From assembly GCA_903905455.1 (NCBI GenBank), contig CAIVGN010000189.1, forward strand, positions 114,741 through 178,740: DNA of 64,000 nucleotides. The letters run 5' to 3'. The stretch's first letter is position 1. Every line of letters begins with the position of its first letter. The notes under the pieces are model-generated. The model made no database searches, had not been told where the DNA came from, and saw only the letters and a program-made list of their open reading frames with translations. This DNA comes from an uncultured Archangium sp. Lineage in GTDB: Bacteria > Myxococcota > Myxococcia > Myxococcales > Myxococcaceae. Below, in pieces: positions 53,525 to 62,410 of this stretch. The position numbers were made by a program, and so were the translations under genes.

Positions 53525-53949
53525 ATGACCTCCACGGGGAACGACAGGTGTTTGGTCTGCCGCGAGCACAACTTCTCGGTGCAGATGAAGAACGTCATCT
53601 TGGCTTCGACCGTCGTGGGCCCCTGGGCCGTCGGCGTGAAGGGGACCTCGAAGCGCGGGTCGGGGTAGTTCTTCTCGCCGTCCTTCCTGGGGTTCAGCGA
53701 GTCGGCGAGGGTCAGCTTTTCCTTCTCGAGCTTCGACTGCTTGCTCGAGAGTTCGATCTTCAGCGGGGCCTCGTCAGAGACGTGCGCGCCGGTCTTCGCC
53801 CTGATGGAGATGACGATCTTGCCGGCCTCGCCAGCCTTGAGGCGGGTGGTCGAGCCCTCGGTGGTCACCTCGTAAAACGAGGCGACGTCGACGTCGGCGA
53901 ACGCAGGGAGCGACATCGTGAGGAGTACCGCCGGGAGCAGGAAGTGCAT
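53521..53949 (-). CDS. Secreted protein resembling the DsbD N-terminal domain
   Basis: 142 residues. Signal peptide (MHFLLPAVLLTMSLPAFA) and a beta-sandwich-like mature domain in which TFFICTEKLCSRQ places two Cys with four residues between (CTEKLC), similar in position to the redox-active loop of DsbD's periplasmic alpha domain. Start ATG 53949 with AGGG upstream; the frame extends hundreds of codons farther without coding character. Coupled to rlmB by GTGA. A thiol-transfer role is only a suggestion. Confidence 0.6.
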   Translation of the reverse strand: MHFLLPAVLLTMSLPAFADVDVASFYEVTTEGSTTRLKAGEAGKIVISIRAKTGAHVSDEAPLKIELSSKQSKLEKEKLTLADSLNPRKDGEKNYPDPRFEVPFTPTAQGPTTVEAKMTFFICTEKLCSRQTKHLSFPVEVM

Positions 53950-53984
53950 CTGAATCCCTCTATGACCCCTAATCGGGTCGGGTT

Positions 53985-54896
53985 TCAAGGAGCGGCTGCA
54001 GTGGCGCGCGCGGCGACCAGCACTTCGGCCCGGGCGATCACCGCGCTGGCGAGGTCGACGCCAGTGGCCGATTCCATCTCCGGGAGCGAGGGCGACGCGT
54101 TGATTTCGAAGATCCGCGCGCGGCCGCCCTTCTTCGCCGCGTCGGTTTCCAGGAGGTCGACGGCGCACACCTCGAGCTCGGTGAGCCGGGCGGCGGCCTC
54201 GGCGGCTTCGCGCAGCGAATCGGTCAACGAGCAGGGTTCGATGCGGGCGAAGCGCGAGAGGGTACGCGAGAGCCTGCCGGGCTTCGGCACGCGGGAGACG
54301 GCGGCCAGCGCCCGGCCCCCCACCACGAAGACGCGCACGTCGCGCTGGGCGGTGCGCACGTATTCCTGCATCACGATGTTGTGCCCGAGGCCCAGCACGG
54401 CCTCGAGGGCGGCCTCGAGCGACTGGCGCGACTCGCAGACCATGATGCCGCGGCGCTCGCTGCCCTGGAGCAGCTTGACGAGCACCGGCACCCCGCCCAC
54501 TTCGTCGACCATGGCCTGGAGATCGCCCACTTCGCGGCTCATGACCGTGGCGGGGATGTCGAGGCCGGCGGCGGAGAGCCGGGTCAGGCACCGGGCGGGG
54601 TTGCGCGAGAGGCCGATGGCCCGGGCGGAGTTGAGGACCACCGCGCCGTAGGCCTCGAACTGGTCGACGATGGCCAGGCCGTAGCTGGCGATGGAGGAGG
54701 CGATGCGGGGGATCACCACGTCGGGCAGGGCGATGCGCTTCTGCCGGTAGATCAACTCCGAGCGCCCCCGGCCCAGCCGCACCGAGACGCCAGTGGGGTT
54801 GAGCACCTTGACGGAGTGGCCGCGCGCCTGGGCCGCTTCGACGAGCCGGCGGGTGGAAGGAATGGTGCGCGAGCGGCTGAGGACGACGATCTTCAT
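53985..54896 (-). CDS. RimK-type ATP-grasp ligase
   Basis: 303 residues. An ATP-grasp fold: N-terminal MKIVVLSRSRTIPSTRRLV, the Lys-containing GGVPVLVKLLQGSERRGI loop (VLVKLLQG) and the magnesium-binding DVRVFVVGG and IFEINASPSLP (metal-coordinating N in the last). RimK enzymes add glutamate or other amino acids to peptides or proteins, such as ribosomal S6. ATG 54896 marks a clear start of homology. It is 91 nt divergent from cglB. The acceptor is unknown. Confidence 0.85.
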   Translation of the reverse strand: MKIVVLSRSRTIPSTRRLVEAAQARGHSVKVLNPTGVSVRLGRGRSELIYRQKRIALPDVVIPRIASSIASYGLAIVDQFEAYGAVVLNSARAIGLSRNPARCLTRLSAAGLDIPATVMSREVGDLQAMVDEVGGVPVLVKLLQGSERRGIMVCESRQSLEAALEAVLGLGHNIVMQEYVRTAQRDVRVFVVGGRALAAVSRVPKPGRLSRTLSRFARIEPCSLTDSLREAAEAAARLTELEVCAVDLLETDAAKKGGRARIFEINASPSLPEMESATGVDLASAVIARAEVLVAARATAAAP

Positions 54897-54970
54897 CGGC
54901 CAGGCTTCGTATCTCGAAAACTGAGAATTGGGGTCCCCGAGGCGCGAGGCGGGTGCAGGTCGAGATCTGC

Positions 54971-54980
54971 GTGCTAGGGT
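54971..54980 (+). promoter_or_regulatory. Candidate extended -10 (GTGCTAGGGT) of cglB
   Basis: TG-x-TAGGGT ends 7 nt before the ATG at 54988, which has no Shine-Dalgarno, so the cglB mRNA may be leaderless. A clear -35 is lacking. Confidence 0.4.
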
Positions 54981-54987
54981 CCGCGCC

Positions 54988-56247
54988 ATGCGTCCCGTTG
55001 CCCTGCTCGCCCTGATGGTGGCTGCCTCTGCCTGCCAGACCTACGACTTCGAGCGCGTCATTCCGCTCGCCGTTGCGCAGACCACCGACAAGACCAAGGT
55101 CGCCAGCAAGCGGCTCAAGCCCAACGTGATGCTGTTGGTCGACAACTCGGGTTCGATGCTGTTGCCCACGAAGAAGGATCTCCCGGCCTGCCTGCCCCCG
55201 CAAGCTCCGGTGAACTGCGGCAACAGCGCCAGCAACCAGTGCCCGGCGAGTTGCCCGACCCGCGTCTCGGAACTCAAAAGCGCGATGTCCACGTTCCTTC
55301 AGGGCTCGGGCACCATTGCTCGCCTGGGCGTCTCGGTGTTCCCCACGGGCAACCTGTGCCAGCCGGCCTCGAACATCGACGTGCAGTTGCCTCCGCCGAC
55401 GTCGACCGACACCGGCGCGGAGAGCGACCTCACGACTGCTGCGAACCAGATCAACGCTCGAATTCAGGCGCTGACGCCCCAAGGCGGCACGCCGACCGGC
55501 TCCTCTCTCGAGTTCCTCGGCACCTACGGTGGGCTCAACGACGCAGCCGACTTCCGCGACGACTTCGTCTTGCTCCTGACGGATGGCCTGCCCAACTGCA
55601 ACGACACGAACCCCACTGCGTTGTGCGCCTGCGGTGCGGCGTGTTCGGTGGCGCAGATCAACGCTTGCAGCTGCACCACGGCCAGCTCTGGTTCCAGCTC
55701 CGGCTGCGCAAGCGCGCTCTGCGCGAAGGGATGCCTCGACCAGGACGGCGCGGTGCAGAAGGTCAAGGATCTCAAGCAGAAGGGGGTGCGCACCATCGTC
55801 GTCGGTTTTGGCGCGGACCTCGGAGCCGGCACCATCGGACCGGTCGTGCTCAACGCCATGGCCAGCGAGGGTGGTTTCGCCCGTGAGTGCCTCAACGGCA
55901 CCGACGCCGAGTGCGGCACCGGCAACACCTGCGACACCACGACGAAGCGCTGCTCGTCGGCGTTCTTCCAGGCGAGCAACGGCGCGGAGCTGGCGGCGGC
56001 GCTGGCCAAGATCAGCGAGGCGTTCAAGGGCGACCCCTGCGTCTTCACCCTCTCGTCGTCGCCGTCCGACCCGCGCTACCTCTCGGTGGTGATCGACAAC
56101 CAGAGCCTCGCGGCCGGCCCCACCACGTACTCGTACGACTTCTCGACCAACAAGGTCACCTTCGTCGGCGCATTGTGCGATCGCCTCAAGACGTCGACCC
56201 CGCAGAACCCGGTCAACGTCGAGTTCCGCATCGTCGAGCGGTTCTAA
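54988..56247 (+). CDS. cglB: Adventurous gliding motility lipoprotein CglB (von Willebrand A domain)
   Basis: 419 residues, about the length of Myxococcus CglB. A lipoprotein signal ends in VAASAC (Cys16). The VWA domain (from ~45) has an intact MIDAS: D52-N-S54-G-S56, Thr in GGTPTG (~168-170) and D199 in LLTDGLP. Many Cys residues in the insertion CNDTNPTALCACGAACS fit the integrin-like, disulfide-rich CglB. CglB is an outer-membrane adhesin that couples the focal-adhesion motor to the substratum in A-motility. ATG at 54988; the frame extends upstream. It is convergent with the DsrE-like gene (4-nt overlap). Confidence 0.85.
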   Translation: MRPVALLALMVAASACQTYDFERVIPLAVAQTTDKTKVASKRLKPNVMLLVDNSGSMLLPTKKDLPACLPPQAPVNCGNSASNQCPASCPTRVSELKSAMSTFLQGSGTIARLGVSVFPTGNLCQPASNIDVQLPPPTSTDTGAESDLTTAANQINARIQALTPQGGTPTGSSLEFLGTYGGLNDAADFRDDFVLLLTDGLPNCNDTNPTALCACGAACSVAQINACSCTTASSGSSSGCASALCAKGCLDQDGAVQKVKDLKQKGVRTIVVGFGADLGAGTIGPVVLNAMASEGGFARECLNGTDAECGTGNTCDTTTKRCSSAFFQASNGAELAAALAKISEAFKGDPCVFTLSSSPSDPRYLSVVIDNQSLAAGPTTYSYDFSTNKVTFVGALCDRLKTSTPQNPVNVEFRIVERF

Positions 56248-56642
56248 AAGGTCAGCACCCGGGCGCCCTCGGTCAGCCGCCAGATCTGCGGCAGGCCGAG
56301 CACCTCGTCGAGCACCCCGCCCTTCTCGAGTTCGCCCGCGGTCAAGCCGCAGAGCCGGACCGTGGTGTCGCAGGCCAGCACGCGCGCGCCCAGGCCCCGG
56401 GCGTCCTGCAGCATGCGGGAAGGCACCGGGGCACCGATGCCGTCACCGCGGGTCGCCTCCGCCCGTTCCCGATCGGTCAGCGGCTTGCCGAAGGTGCCGT
56501 TGGCCAGCGAGCGCAGGGCCTCGAAGGCGAAGACGAAGAGCACCTCGTCGCCAAAGGCCGCGGCGGTGATGCCCGTGGAGGCGACCTGCCAGGCGGCCTC
56601 GTAGCCAGCGCTGTTCACGAAGAAGACGACTCGTCCGGACAC
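56244..56642 (-). CDS. DsrE-fold family protein
   Basis: 132 residues. Starts VSGRVVFFVNSAGYEAAWQ and shows the alternating alpha/beta DsrE/DsrF-like layout; the LACDTTVRLCGL segment holds two Cys, one at the position usual for the DsrE active site. Such proteins relay sulfur or act in small-ligand redox. GTG 56642 is chosen since upstream codons (from 56897) are non-coding in character. Function unknown. Confidence 0.65.
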   Translation of the reverse strand: MSGRVVFFVNSAGYEAAWQVASTGITAAAFGDEVLFVFAFEALRSLANGTFGKPLTDRERAEATRGDGIGAPVPSRMLQDARGLGARVLACDTTVRLCGLTAGELEKGGVLDEVLGLPQIWRLTEGARVLTF

Positions 56643-56732
56643 GAGGCGAGTGTAGCAGCACCGGCGTGCGGTAGAGTGGCGAGGCTCTGCGTCGGCGTCA
56701 GGCCACCCGACGCGAAGGCCCTGGAGACGTGC

Positions 56733-57293
56733 ATGCCCTCGACTCTCTTCCGTGTCACCGCCGTCGTGCTGGCGCTCCTCTCGTTCGTCGCCTCGGCGAC
56801 GGTGGTGGTCTACGAGACCATCGATGACATGGCGCGGCGGGTGCCGGTCATCGTGCGCGGGAAGGTCACGCGGTCGGTCGCGGGCTGGGACGATCACAAG
56901 CGGCGCATCTGGACGTGGACCGAGGTCATGGTCAGCGAGTCCATCAAGGGCAAGACCGGCGCGGTGGTGTTGGTGAAGCAGCCCGGCGGTGAAGTCGACG
57001 GCATCGGCCAGGCGGTCGCGGGCACGGCTCGCTTCGTCGAGGGCGAAGACTGCGTGCTCTTCCTCGAGCCGGCCCCTGACGAACCCACGACGTTTCGCAC
57101 CACCGGGCTGTCGGCGGGCAAGGTGCTGATCGCCGACTGGCGCGGCCAGAGCGCGGCGCTGCGCAACACCGACGGCATTTCCTTCGCGGCCCCCACGGGC
57201 AAGAAGGTCGAGCTGGTGCGTTCGCCGGAGTTCCTCGGGGCGCCTGCGGACTTCATCGCCCGGGTGCGCGCGGCCCAGGGAGGTGCGCAGTGA
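56733..57293 (+). CDS. Secreted hypothetical protein coupled to the matrixin protease
   Basis: 186 residues. Signal peptide (FRVTAVVLALLSFVASA) followed by a beta-rich domain starting with YETIDDMARRVPVIVRGKV; conserved-looking W and a GEDCVLFLEP phrase near residue 110. GGAG lies 7 nt before the ATG. Its stop overlaps the GTG of the next gene (GTGA), indicating co-translation with the secreted protease. It could be a partner, inhibitor or chaperone of the protease. No family recognised with confidence. Confidence 0.65.
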   Translation: MPSTLFRVTAVVLALLSFVASATVVVYETIDDMARRVPVIVRGKVTRSVAGWDDHKRRIWTWTEVMVSESIKGKTGAVVLVKQPGGEVDGIGQAVAGTARFVEGEDCVLFLEPAPDEPTTFRTTGLSAGKVLIADWRGQSAALRNTDGISFAAPTGKKVELVRSPEFLGAPADFIARVRAAQGGAQ

Positions 57294-59539
57294 ACGCCCG
57301 CGCCTGTCTCCTCATGCTCGCGGTGGGCACCGCCAGCGTGGCCTTCGCCACCCCCAGCGGCAACCGGTGGTCCCTGGCGGCGTGCGGTACGGGCTGCGCC
57401 ATGGGCACCCAGTGTGTCGCGGGGATCTGCGTGCCGCAGTTCCGCCAGGCGGCGTCGGTCGACAACTCCGGCAGCCCGGCGATCAACGGCGGCGTGACCT
57501 ATTCGACGGTGCCCGCCAAGGTGAACGCGGCCTTCGCGGCGTGGACCTCGGGGCGCGTGGGCTGCAACACCAACTGGAACTCCGTGCCTGTCGCGGCCTT
57601 CTCGACGCCGACCGACGTCGAAGCCATCAACGGCATGGACCGCTTCAACAACATCATCTGGCTGAGCAACACCAACTGGACGCACATGGCCAACGAGTTG
57701 GCCCTGACCACGACCACCTACTACACGCTGACGCACGAGATTTTCGACGCCGACATGGAGGTCAACAACAACGTGGTGTGGTCCACCACCGCGGCCCCGG
57801 CGACCTACGACGTCGACTCGGTGATCATCCACGAGGCGGGTCACTTCCTGGGCCTCAACCACACGCAGAGCAGCACGCTCCCGGTGATGTACCCGCTCGT
57901 TTCGCAAGGCGTGGCCAAGCGGGTGCTGACCACCATCGACGAGACCGACGTGTGCACCGTGTACCCGGGCGGCACCGGAGGCCAGGGCGTCACGTGTACC
58001 GGCGCCGGCGACTGCACGACGGGCAGCCGGGTGTGTGAAGGCGTCGCGGGCGGCTCGGCGAAGATCTGCACCCAGGACTGCAGCGGCGCGGGGGCGACCT
58101 GCCCTGCCGGGTTCACCTGCCAGGCGTCGACCGCGGGCTTCGCGTGCCTGCCCCAGGTGGGCGTGTCGGACCAATGCAAGTTCTGCCAGGGCGCCAGCGA
58201 GTGCAGCTCGGGCGTGTGCCTGCGCTTCGACACGGGCGTCACCTTCTGCAGCTTGAGCTGCTCGGAGAGCGCGCAGTGCGGCCCCAACTACACCTGCCAA
58301 CTGCCCGACGGCTTCTGCGTGCCCAACGCGAACACCTGCACCAACCAGTGCACCACGGCCACCGAGTGCGCCAGCGGCTACACCTGCGTGGGGGGCACCT
58401 GCACGCCGCGCGGAGACACGGGGGACACCTGCACCGTGTCGCTGGTGTGCAAGGGCTGCAACGTCTGCACGCGAGAGAGCGCGACGGCGACCAACCTCTT
58501 CTGCCGCGCGTGCTGCGCCGGGCAGGGCCTGGGCGGCAACTGCAACGCCTGCCCCAACACCGCCTGCGGCTCGGGGAACGTGTGCGTGGCGCTCACCACG
58601 GGGAGCTCGAGCGTGTGCCTGCCCGGCTCGGCGGCCCCGACGACCTGCGCGGCCTGCAACGGCACCACCTGCGCCGAGGGGTTGCAGTGCGTGTTCGGTC
58701 GGTGCCGCTCTCCGTGCAACCCCGCTTCGCCCGGCACCTGCCAGGCCTGTTTCAGCATCGGCGCCAACGGCAGCTGTGCCTGCGCCGACGAGCTGTCGTC
58801 AGAGGGGGAGCCCTGCGGCCAGCTCAGCGCGACCACCCTCGCGGCCTGTGGCTCGGGCCTGTCGTGCGTCGGCGCGAGCACCGCGGTGTGCCGGGCGCGC
58901 TGTGAGTTGGGCAACCCCGCCTCGTGCCCCACCGGCAAGGTCTGCCAACAGATGAACAGCATCCCGGTGTGCGTGCCGGGGACCGACGGGAACATCTGCG
59001 CGCCGTGCACCAACACCGGCGGCTGCAACGCGGGCGGCACCTGCTACCTGGGGCGCTGCTACGAGCCGTGCAACACCAACCTCTCGAACACCTGCGCGAC
59101 CTGCGTGCAGGCCCAGTCGAACGGCACGGGCGTGTGCGGCTGCCAGGACCAGATCAGCGCCGAGAACGAGCCGTGCGGAACCCAGCCTGACGTGCACTCG
59201 TGCAAGACGGGCATGCGCTGCCTCAACGGCCTGTGCCGGGCGCGGTGCGACCCGAGCATCGTCACCTGCCCGGTGCTGACCGACTGCGCCGACATCGGCA
59301 ACGGCAGCTTCTACTGCGTCGACCAGATGATGAGCAGCGGCGGCGGTGGTGGCGGCTCGACCGGGGGCGGCAGTGGTGGCGGTCGCACGGGCGGCGGGGG
59401 CGGCAGCAGCTCCGGCGGCGGAACGGGCGGCGGTGGCGCGACCGATCTGGGCTGCGGCTGTGGCGCCTCGGGAGGCCCGCTGGGGGCGCTGGTGTTCGGG
59501 GTGCTCGTGCTGACGCGCCGCCGGCGCACGCAGCGCTGA
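57290..59539 (+). CDS. Matrixin-type metalloprotease with Cys-rich repeats and MYXO-CTERM tail
   Basis: 749 residues. Signal peptide (LMLAVGTASVAFA), then a zinc protease domain with HEAGHFLGLNH (181-191, HExxHxxGxxH) and Met-turn PVMYP (198-202), as in matrixins. The next ~450 residues are a Cys-rich array with recurring C-x-x-G-x-x-C and C-x-x-G-x-C motifs. A Ser/Gly-rich linker leads to a C-terminal GCGCGASGG, hydrophobic helix and RRRRTQR, a clear MYXO-CTERM sorting tail. GTG 57290 overlaps the stop before it. It likely acts on extracellular or surface protein. Confidence 0.88.
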   Translation: MNARACLLMLAVGTASVAFATPSGNRWSLAACGTGCAMGTQCVAGICVPQFRQAASVDNSGSPAINGGVTYSTVPAKVNAAFAAWTSGRVGCNTNWNSVPVAAFSTPTDVEAINGMDRFNNIIWLSNTNWTHMANELALTTTTYYTLTHEIFDADMEVNNNVVWSTTAAPATYDVDSVIIHEAGHFLGLNHTQSSTLPVMYPLVSQGVAKRVLTTIDETDVCTVYPGGTGGQGVTCTGAGDCTTGSRVCEGVAGGSAKICTQDCSGAGATCPAGFTCQASTAGFACLPQVGVSDQCKFCQGASECSSGVCLRFDTGVTFCSLSCSESAQCGPNYTCQLPDGFCVPNANTCTNQCTTATECASGYTCVGGTCTPRGDTGDTCTVSLVCKGCNVCTRESATATNLFCRACCAGQGLGGNCNACPNTACGSGNVCVALTTGSSSVCLPGSAAPTTCAACNGTTCAEGLQCVFGRCRSPCNPASPGTCQACFSIGANGSCACADELSSEGEPCGQLSATTLAACGSGLSCVGASTAVCRARCELGNPASCPTGKVCQQMNSIPVCVPGTDGNICAPCTNTGGCNAGGTCYLGRCYEPCNTNLSNTCATCVQAQSNGTGVCGCQDQISAENEPCGTQPDVHSCKTGMRCLNGLCRARCDPSIVTCPVLTDCADIGNGSFYCVDQMMSSGGGGGGSTGGGSGGGRTGGGGGSSSGGGTGGGGATDLGCGCGASGGPLGALVFGVLVLTRRRRTQR

Positions 59540-59546
59540 AGGCGGC

Positions 59547-60359
59547 TCAGAGCGGGTCGTCGGCCTGGGGCTGATCGTTCTGCTTGCGCTTGATGACGTC
59601 GCCGTTGCCGGTCTTCGAGGCCGGCTCGCGGCGCGACTCGGGCGTCAGGTCGCGGGCCACCTGGGTGGAGATGGCGAGCACCATCTGCTTGACGCGATCG
59701 CTGAAGAGCTGGGCATTCTTCGCCACGGCAAACGGGTCGAGGTGCTCGAGGCCGGCCTTCAAGTCGTCTGAGAAGAAGCGCCGGTGGTACAGGTCGGCCC
59801 CGCCGATGCGGAACAGGCGCGCGAAGCCGACGAGGTAGGCCCCGGCCTTCCCCTTTTCGCTGCGCATGCCGTATTCCTCGACGACGATCTCCAGCACGGT
59901 GTCGGCGCCCAGGGCGGCGAGGCGCTCGTAGTCAGGGGCGTTGGCGGGTACCTCCTGCACCAGGAAGCTCTCGAGCACGCGGGCGACCTCCACGGGCTGC
60001 ACCACCTCGCTCCACGGCGACTGGCGGGGCAGCAGGGAGAGGGTGTTCGAGCGCAGGGAGTCGGCGATCTCGAAGCGGGAGATGGTGCGGGCGATCAGCT
60101 CGGGCTCGCGGCCCTTTTCCTTCTTGAAGCTGCCGGCGGCGAGCGCGTTGCCCAGGCGGCGGTCGCCTTCCTTCTCGTCGAGGCGCTTGAGCCGGTCGCG
60201 GTACGAGTCGTCGTTGCGGAAGACGTTGGCCTTGGGGCCGGCCTCGTCTTCGATGCGGGCAATGAACGCGACCAGCCGCGTCTCGTCGAGGGCGGAGGCA
60301 CTCAGGGGCCGGTGGGCACAACCAGCGAGCGCAAGGAGCAGCACGGCGAGGTGGCGCAT
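59547..60359 (-). CDS. Lipoprotein of unknown function
   Basis: 270 residues. The signal ends in LALAGC (Cys14), predicting lipid anchoring. The mature part is mainly helical and charged (SYRDRLKRLDEKEGDRR, FKKEKGREPELIARTISRF) with a possible beta segment (TVLEIVVEEYGM). The C-terminus is hydrophilic. No family recognised. A TAGACG box lies 6 nt before the ATG in the 89-bp divergent region shared with the next gene. Confidence 0.6.
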   Translation of the reverse strand: MRHLAVLLLALAGCAHRPLSASALDETRLVAFIARIEDEAGPKANVFRNDDSYRDRLKRLDEKEGDRRLGNALAAGSFKKEKGREPELIARTISRFEIADSLRSNTLSLLPRQSPWSEVVQPVEVARVLESFLVQEVPANAPDYERLAALGADTVLEIVVEEYGMRSEKGKAGAYLVGFARLFRIGGADLYHRRFFSDDLKAGLEHLDPFAVAKNAQLFSDRVKQMVLAISTQVARDLTPESRREPASKTGNGDVIKRKQNDQPQADDPL

Positions 60360-60448
60360 GCCGAACGTCTACCCTGAACTCTCTGGACCGGCGAATCTGA
60401 TTCCGCTACGAGGCGTCACCTTTCAACGACTTGCGAGGGGGAAACCAG

Positions 60449-61576
60449 ATGAAGAGCCTTCAGAGTGCAGCCGCCGTCGCCGTGTTGGGCCTGTCCATGA
60501 CGCTCATGGGGTGCCCCGAGAAGAAGGTCGAAGCCCCGGCCAAGCCGGTCGAGACCAAGCCCGTCGTGGTGGTGGCTCCGCCTCCGCCCGCGGCTGAGCC
60601 GCTCGCCGACAAGGAATGTGCGGCCGCGATCGACCCGGGTCCCGTGGTGGAGATGAAGTTCGGCGAGCGCGTGGCCAAGCGCACCGGCGCCCGCCTCGCG
60701 TTCACCGACAAGGACGCCGACGGCGCGCTGACCTTCGGCGTGCTGGGCCCCGTGAACGAAGACTCGGGCCTCAACATGCTGGCCCTCAAGAAGTACGTGA
60801 AGTTCTTCCTCGACGAGAAGGCCGACGCGATCGTCGTCACCGGCGACGTGGGCGAAGTGGCCAGCGGCATCGGCCGCGTGCTCGAGGAGCTGGGCAACAC
60901 CAAGCTCCCCGTGTTCGTGATCATCGGCAACCGCGAGTGCCGGGCCGAGTTCACCGACGGCATCAACGCCGCCAAGGCGAAGTCGCCGAACATCGTGAAC
61001 CTCAACGAGGTGCGGGTGATCGAGTTCCCCGAGCTGACCCTGGTCTCGCTGCCCGGTTACCACGACCCGAACTACATCAACTGCAAGACGGGCTGCCAGT
61101 ACCTGAAGTCCACCGTGGCTGACGTGGTGCGCGTGGCGAAGGAGTCGAAGACCCCGGTCGCGCTGCTCGCGCACGGCCCCCCGCACGGCAACGGCAACCA
61201 GGCGCTCGACTTCGCAGGCGCGGGCGGCAACGTCGGCGACGAGGCGATCACCAAGGCCATCGGCGAGGGCAACATCACCTTCGGCCTCTTCTCGAACATC
61301 AAGGAGGCCGGTGGCCGCGCGACGAAGGACGCGGAAGGCACGCAGCTGGCGAAGGAAGGCGAGGCGTCGAAGACCCTCTTCCTCAACCCGGGCCCCGCGG
61401 ACACCATGGGCTGGGACATGAACGACAGCACCAAGTCGGTCGGCATGGCCGCGGTCTTCACCCTCAAGGACGGCCAGGGCTCGTACAAGATGCTGCGCCT
61501 CAAGCCGCCCACGGCCGCCGAGAAGGCAGAGTCGAAGAAGTTCGAGCCGCCCGCTCGCGAGGAGAAGGCGCAGTAA
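60449..61576 (+). CDS. Lipoprotein with degenerate metallophosphoesterase fold
   Basis: 375 residues. Lipoprotein signal ending TLMGC (Cys22), Pro/Lys-rich linker (residues 24-50), then a calcineurin-like layout: IVVTGDVGE (GD at 132-133), FVIIGNRE (GN at 160-161) and LLAHGPPHG. However, the DxH of the first motif is replaced (FGVLGPVNED) and the GNHE is GNRE, so the metal site is degenerate or altered. ATG 60449 has a G-rich Shine-Dalgarno. It is 3 nt before the MshEN gene and probably in the same operon. Confidence 0.6.
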   Translation: MKSLQSAAAVAVLGLSMTLMGCPEKKVEAPAKPVETKPVVVVAPPPPAAEPLADKECAAAIDPGPVVEMKFGERVAKRTGARLAFTDKDADGALTFGVLGPVNEDSGLNMLALKKYVKFFLDEKADAIVVTGDVGEVASGIGRVLEELGNTKLPVFVIIGNRECRAEFTDGINAAKAKSPNIVNLNEVRVIEFPELTLVSLPGYHDPNYINCKTGCQYLKSTVADVVRVAKESKTPVALLAHGPPHGNGNQALDFAGAGGNVGDEAITKAIGEGNITFGLFSNIKEAGGRATKDAEGTQLAKEGEASKTLFLNPGPADTMGWDMNDSTKSVGMAAVFTLKDGQGSYKMLRLKPPTAAEKAESKKFEPPAREEKAQ

Positions 61577-61579
61577 CGC

Positions 61580-62404
61580 ATGGCCCCTCGCGGAGCACGC
61601 CGACGCCTCGGTGATCTGCTGATTGAAGCGGGCCTGCTCTCTGAGCAGCAGCTCAAGGCTGCGCTCAATGAGCAGCGCAAGTGGGGCGGTCGGCTGGGCC
61701 GCACGGTGGTCGAGCTCGGGTTCGTGACCGAGACGGCCATCGGGCAGGTGTTGGCCAAGCAGCTCGAGCTGGCGTCGATCGATCTCGACACCACCGAGCT
61801 GCCCCCCGAAGCGCCGACCTGGCTTCGGCTGGACCTGTGCGAGCGCTACGGCGTGTTCCCCGTGGCGTCGAACCCGGCGTCGCGATCGATCACCATCGCG
61901 ACGGCCGACCCGACCAACCTCGAGCACCTCCAGTCGCTGGAGTTCGCGACCAACCTGAAGGTGCAGCCGATCGTCGCCACCACGTCGGCGATCGAGCGCG
62001 CGATCCGGAAGTACTACTTCGGGGAGTCGCCTCCGTCGGCGCCCCGCCCCGCTGCCCCTGCGATCGCCCCGGCGACGCGGCGGCCTGCCAACGAGCCCAT
62101 CGAAGTCGGGCCCGTGAGCAACACCAGCTTCGAGCTCGACGAGCTGCTGGGTGAGCCGCGACGGACGTCAGAGCACCCGGCCATCGACATCCCGATGAGC
62201 TCGCCCACCCCGGCGCAGGCGCTGACCAACGCGCTCGAGGTGAGCCTGCGGCGGGAGATCGCGGTGCTCCGCGAGAAGATCGACGCGCTCGAGGAGATCA
62301 ATGGCTCCCAGGTGCGCGCGCTGCGCGTGCTGCTGGAGCTGCTCATCGAGTCGGGCCTCGTGACCCGCGACGAGTACCTCGAGAAGCTGCACGCCCCCGA
62401 GTAG
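61580..62404 (+). CDS. MshEN-domain protein (GspE N-terminal-like), probable c-di-GMP receptor
   Basis: 274 residues. Residues 9-32 and 38-61 form two 24-residue MshEN motifs, both starting RLG and ending Q, separated by a five-residue spacer (33-37, RKWGG). This tandem repeat binds c-di-GMP in MshE and related ATPases. The rest of the N-terminal domain (DLCERYGVFPV...) is like the GspE N-domain. No ATPase is attached; instead there is a Pro/Ala linker and a C-terminal coiled coil (SLRREIAVLREKIDALEE). It is convergent with the CNB repeat protein. Confidence 0.75.
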   Translation: MAPRGARRRLGDLLIEAGLLSEQQLKAALNEQRKWGGRLGRTVVELGFVTETAIGQVLAKQLELASIDLDTTELPPEAPTWLRLDLCERYGVFPVASNPASRSITIATADPTNLEHLQSLEFATNLKVQPIVATTSAIERAIRKYYFGESPPSAPRPAAPAIAPATRRPANEPIEVGPVSNTSFELDELLGEPRRTSEHPAIDIPMSSPTPAQALTNALEVSLRREIAVLREKIDALEEINGSQVRALRVLLELLIESGLVTRDEYLEKLHAPE

Positions 62405-62410
62405 CTCCGC

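Noticed and set aside
53950..55482. Upstream extension of the DsbD-N-like gene frame by about 510 codons
   Set aside because: Overlaps the RimK-type gene and the start of cglB and is Arg/Ala-rich nonsense; a signal peptide starts at 53949.
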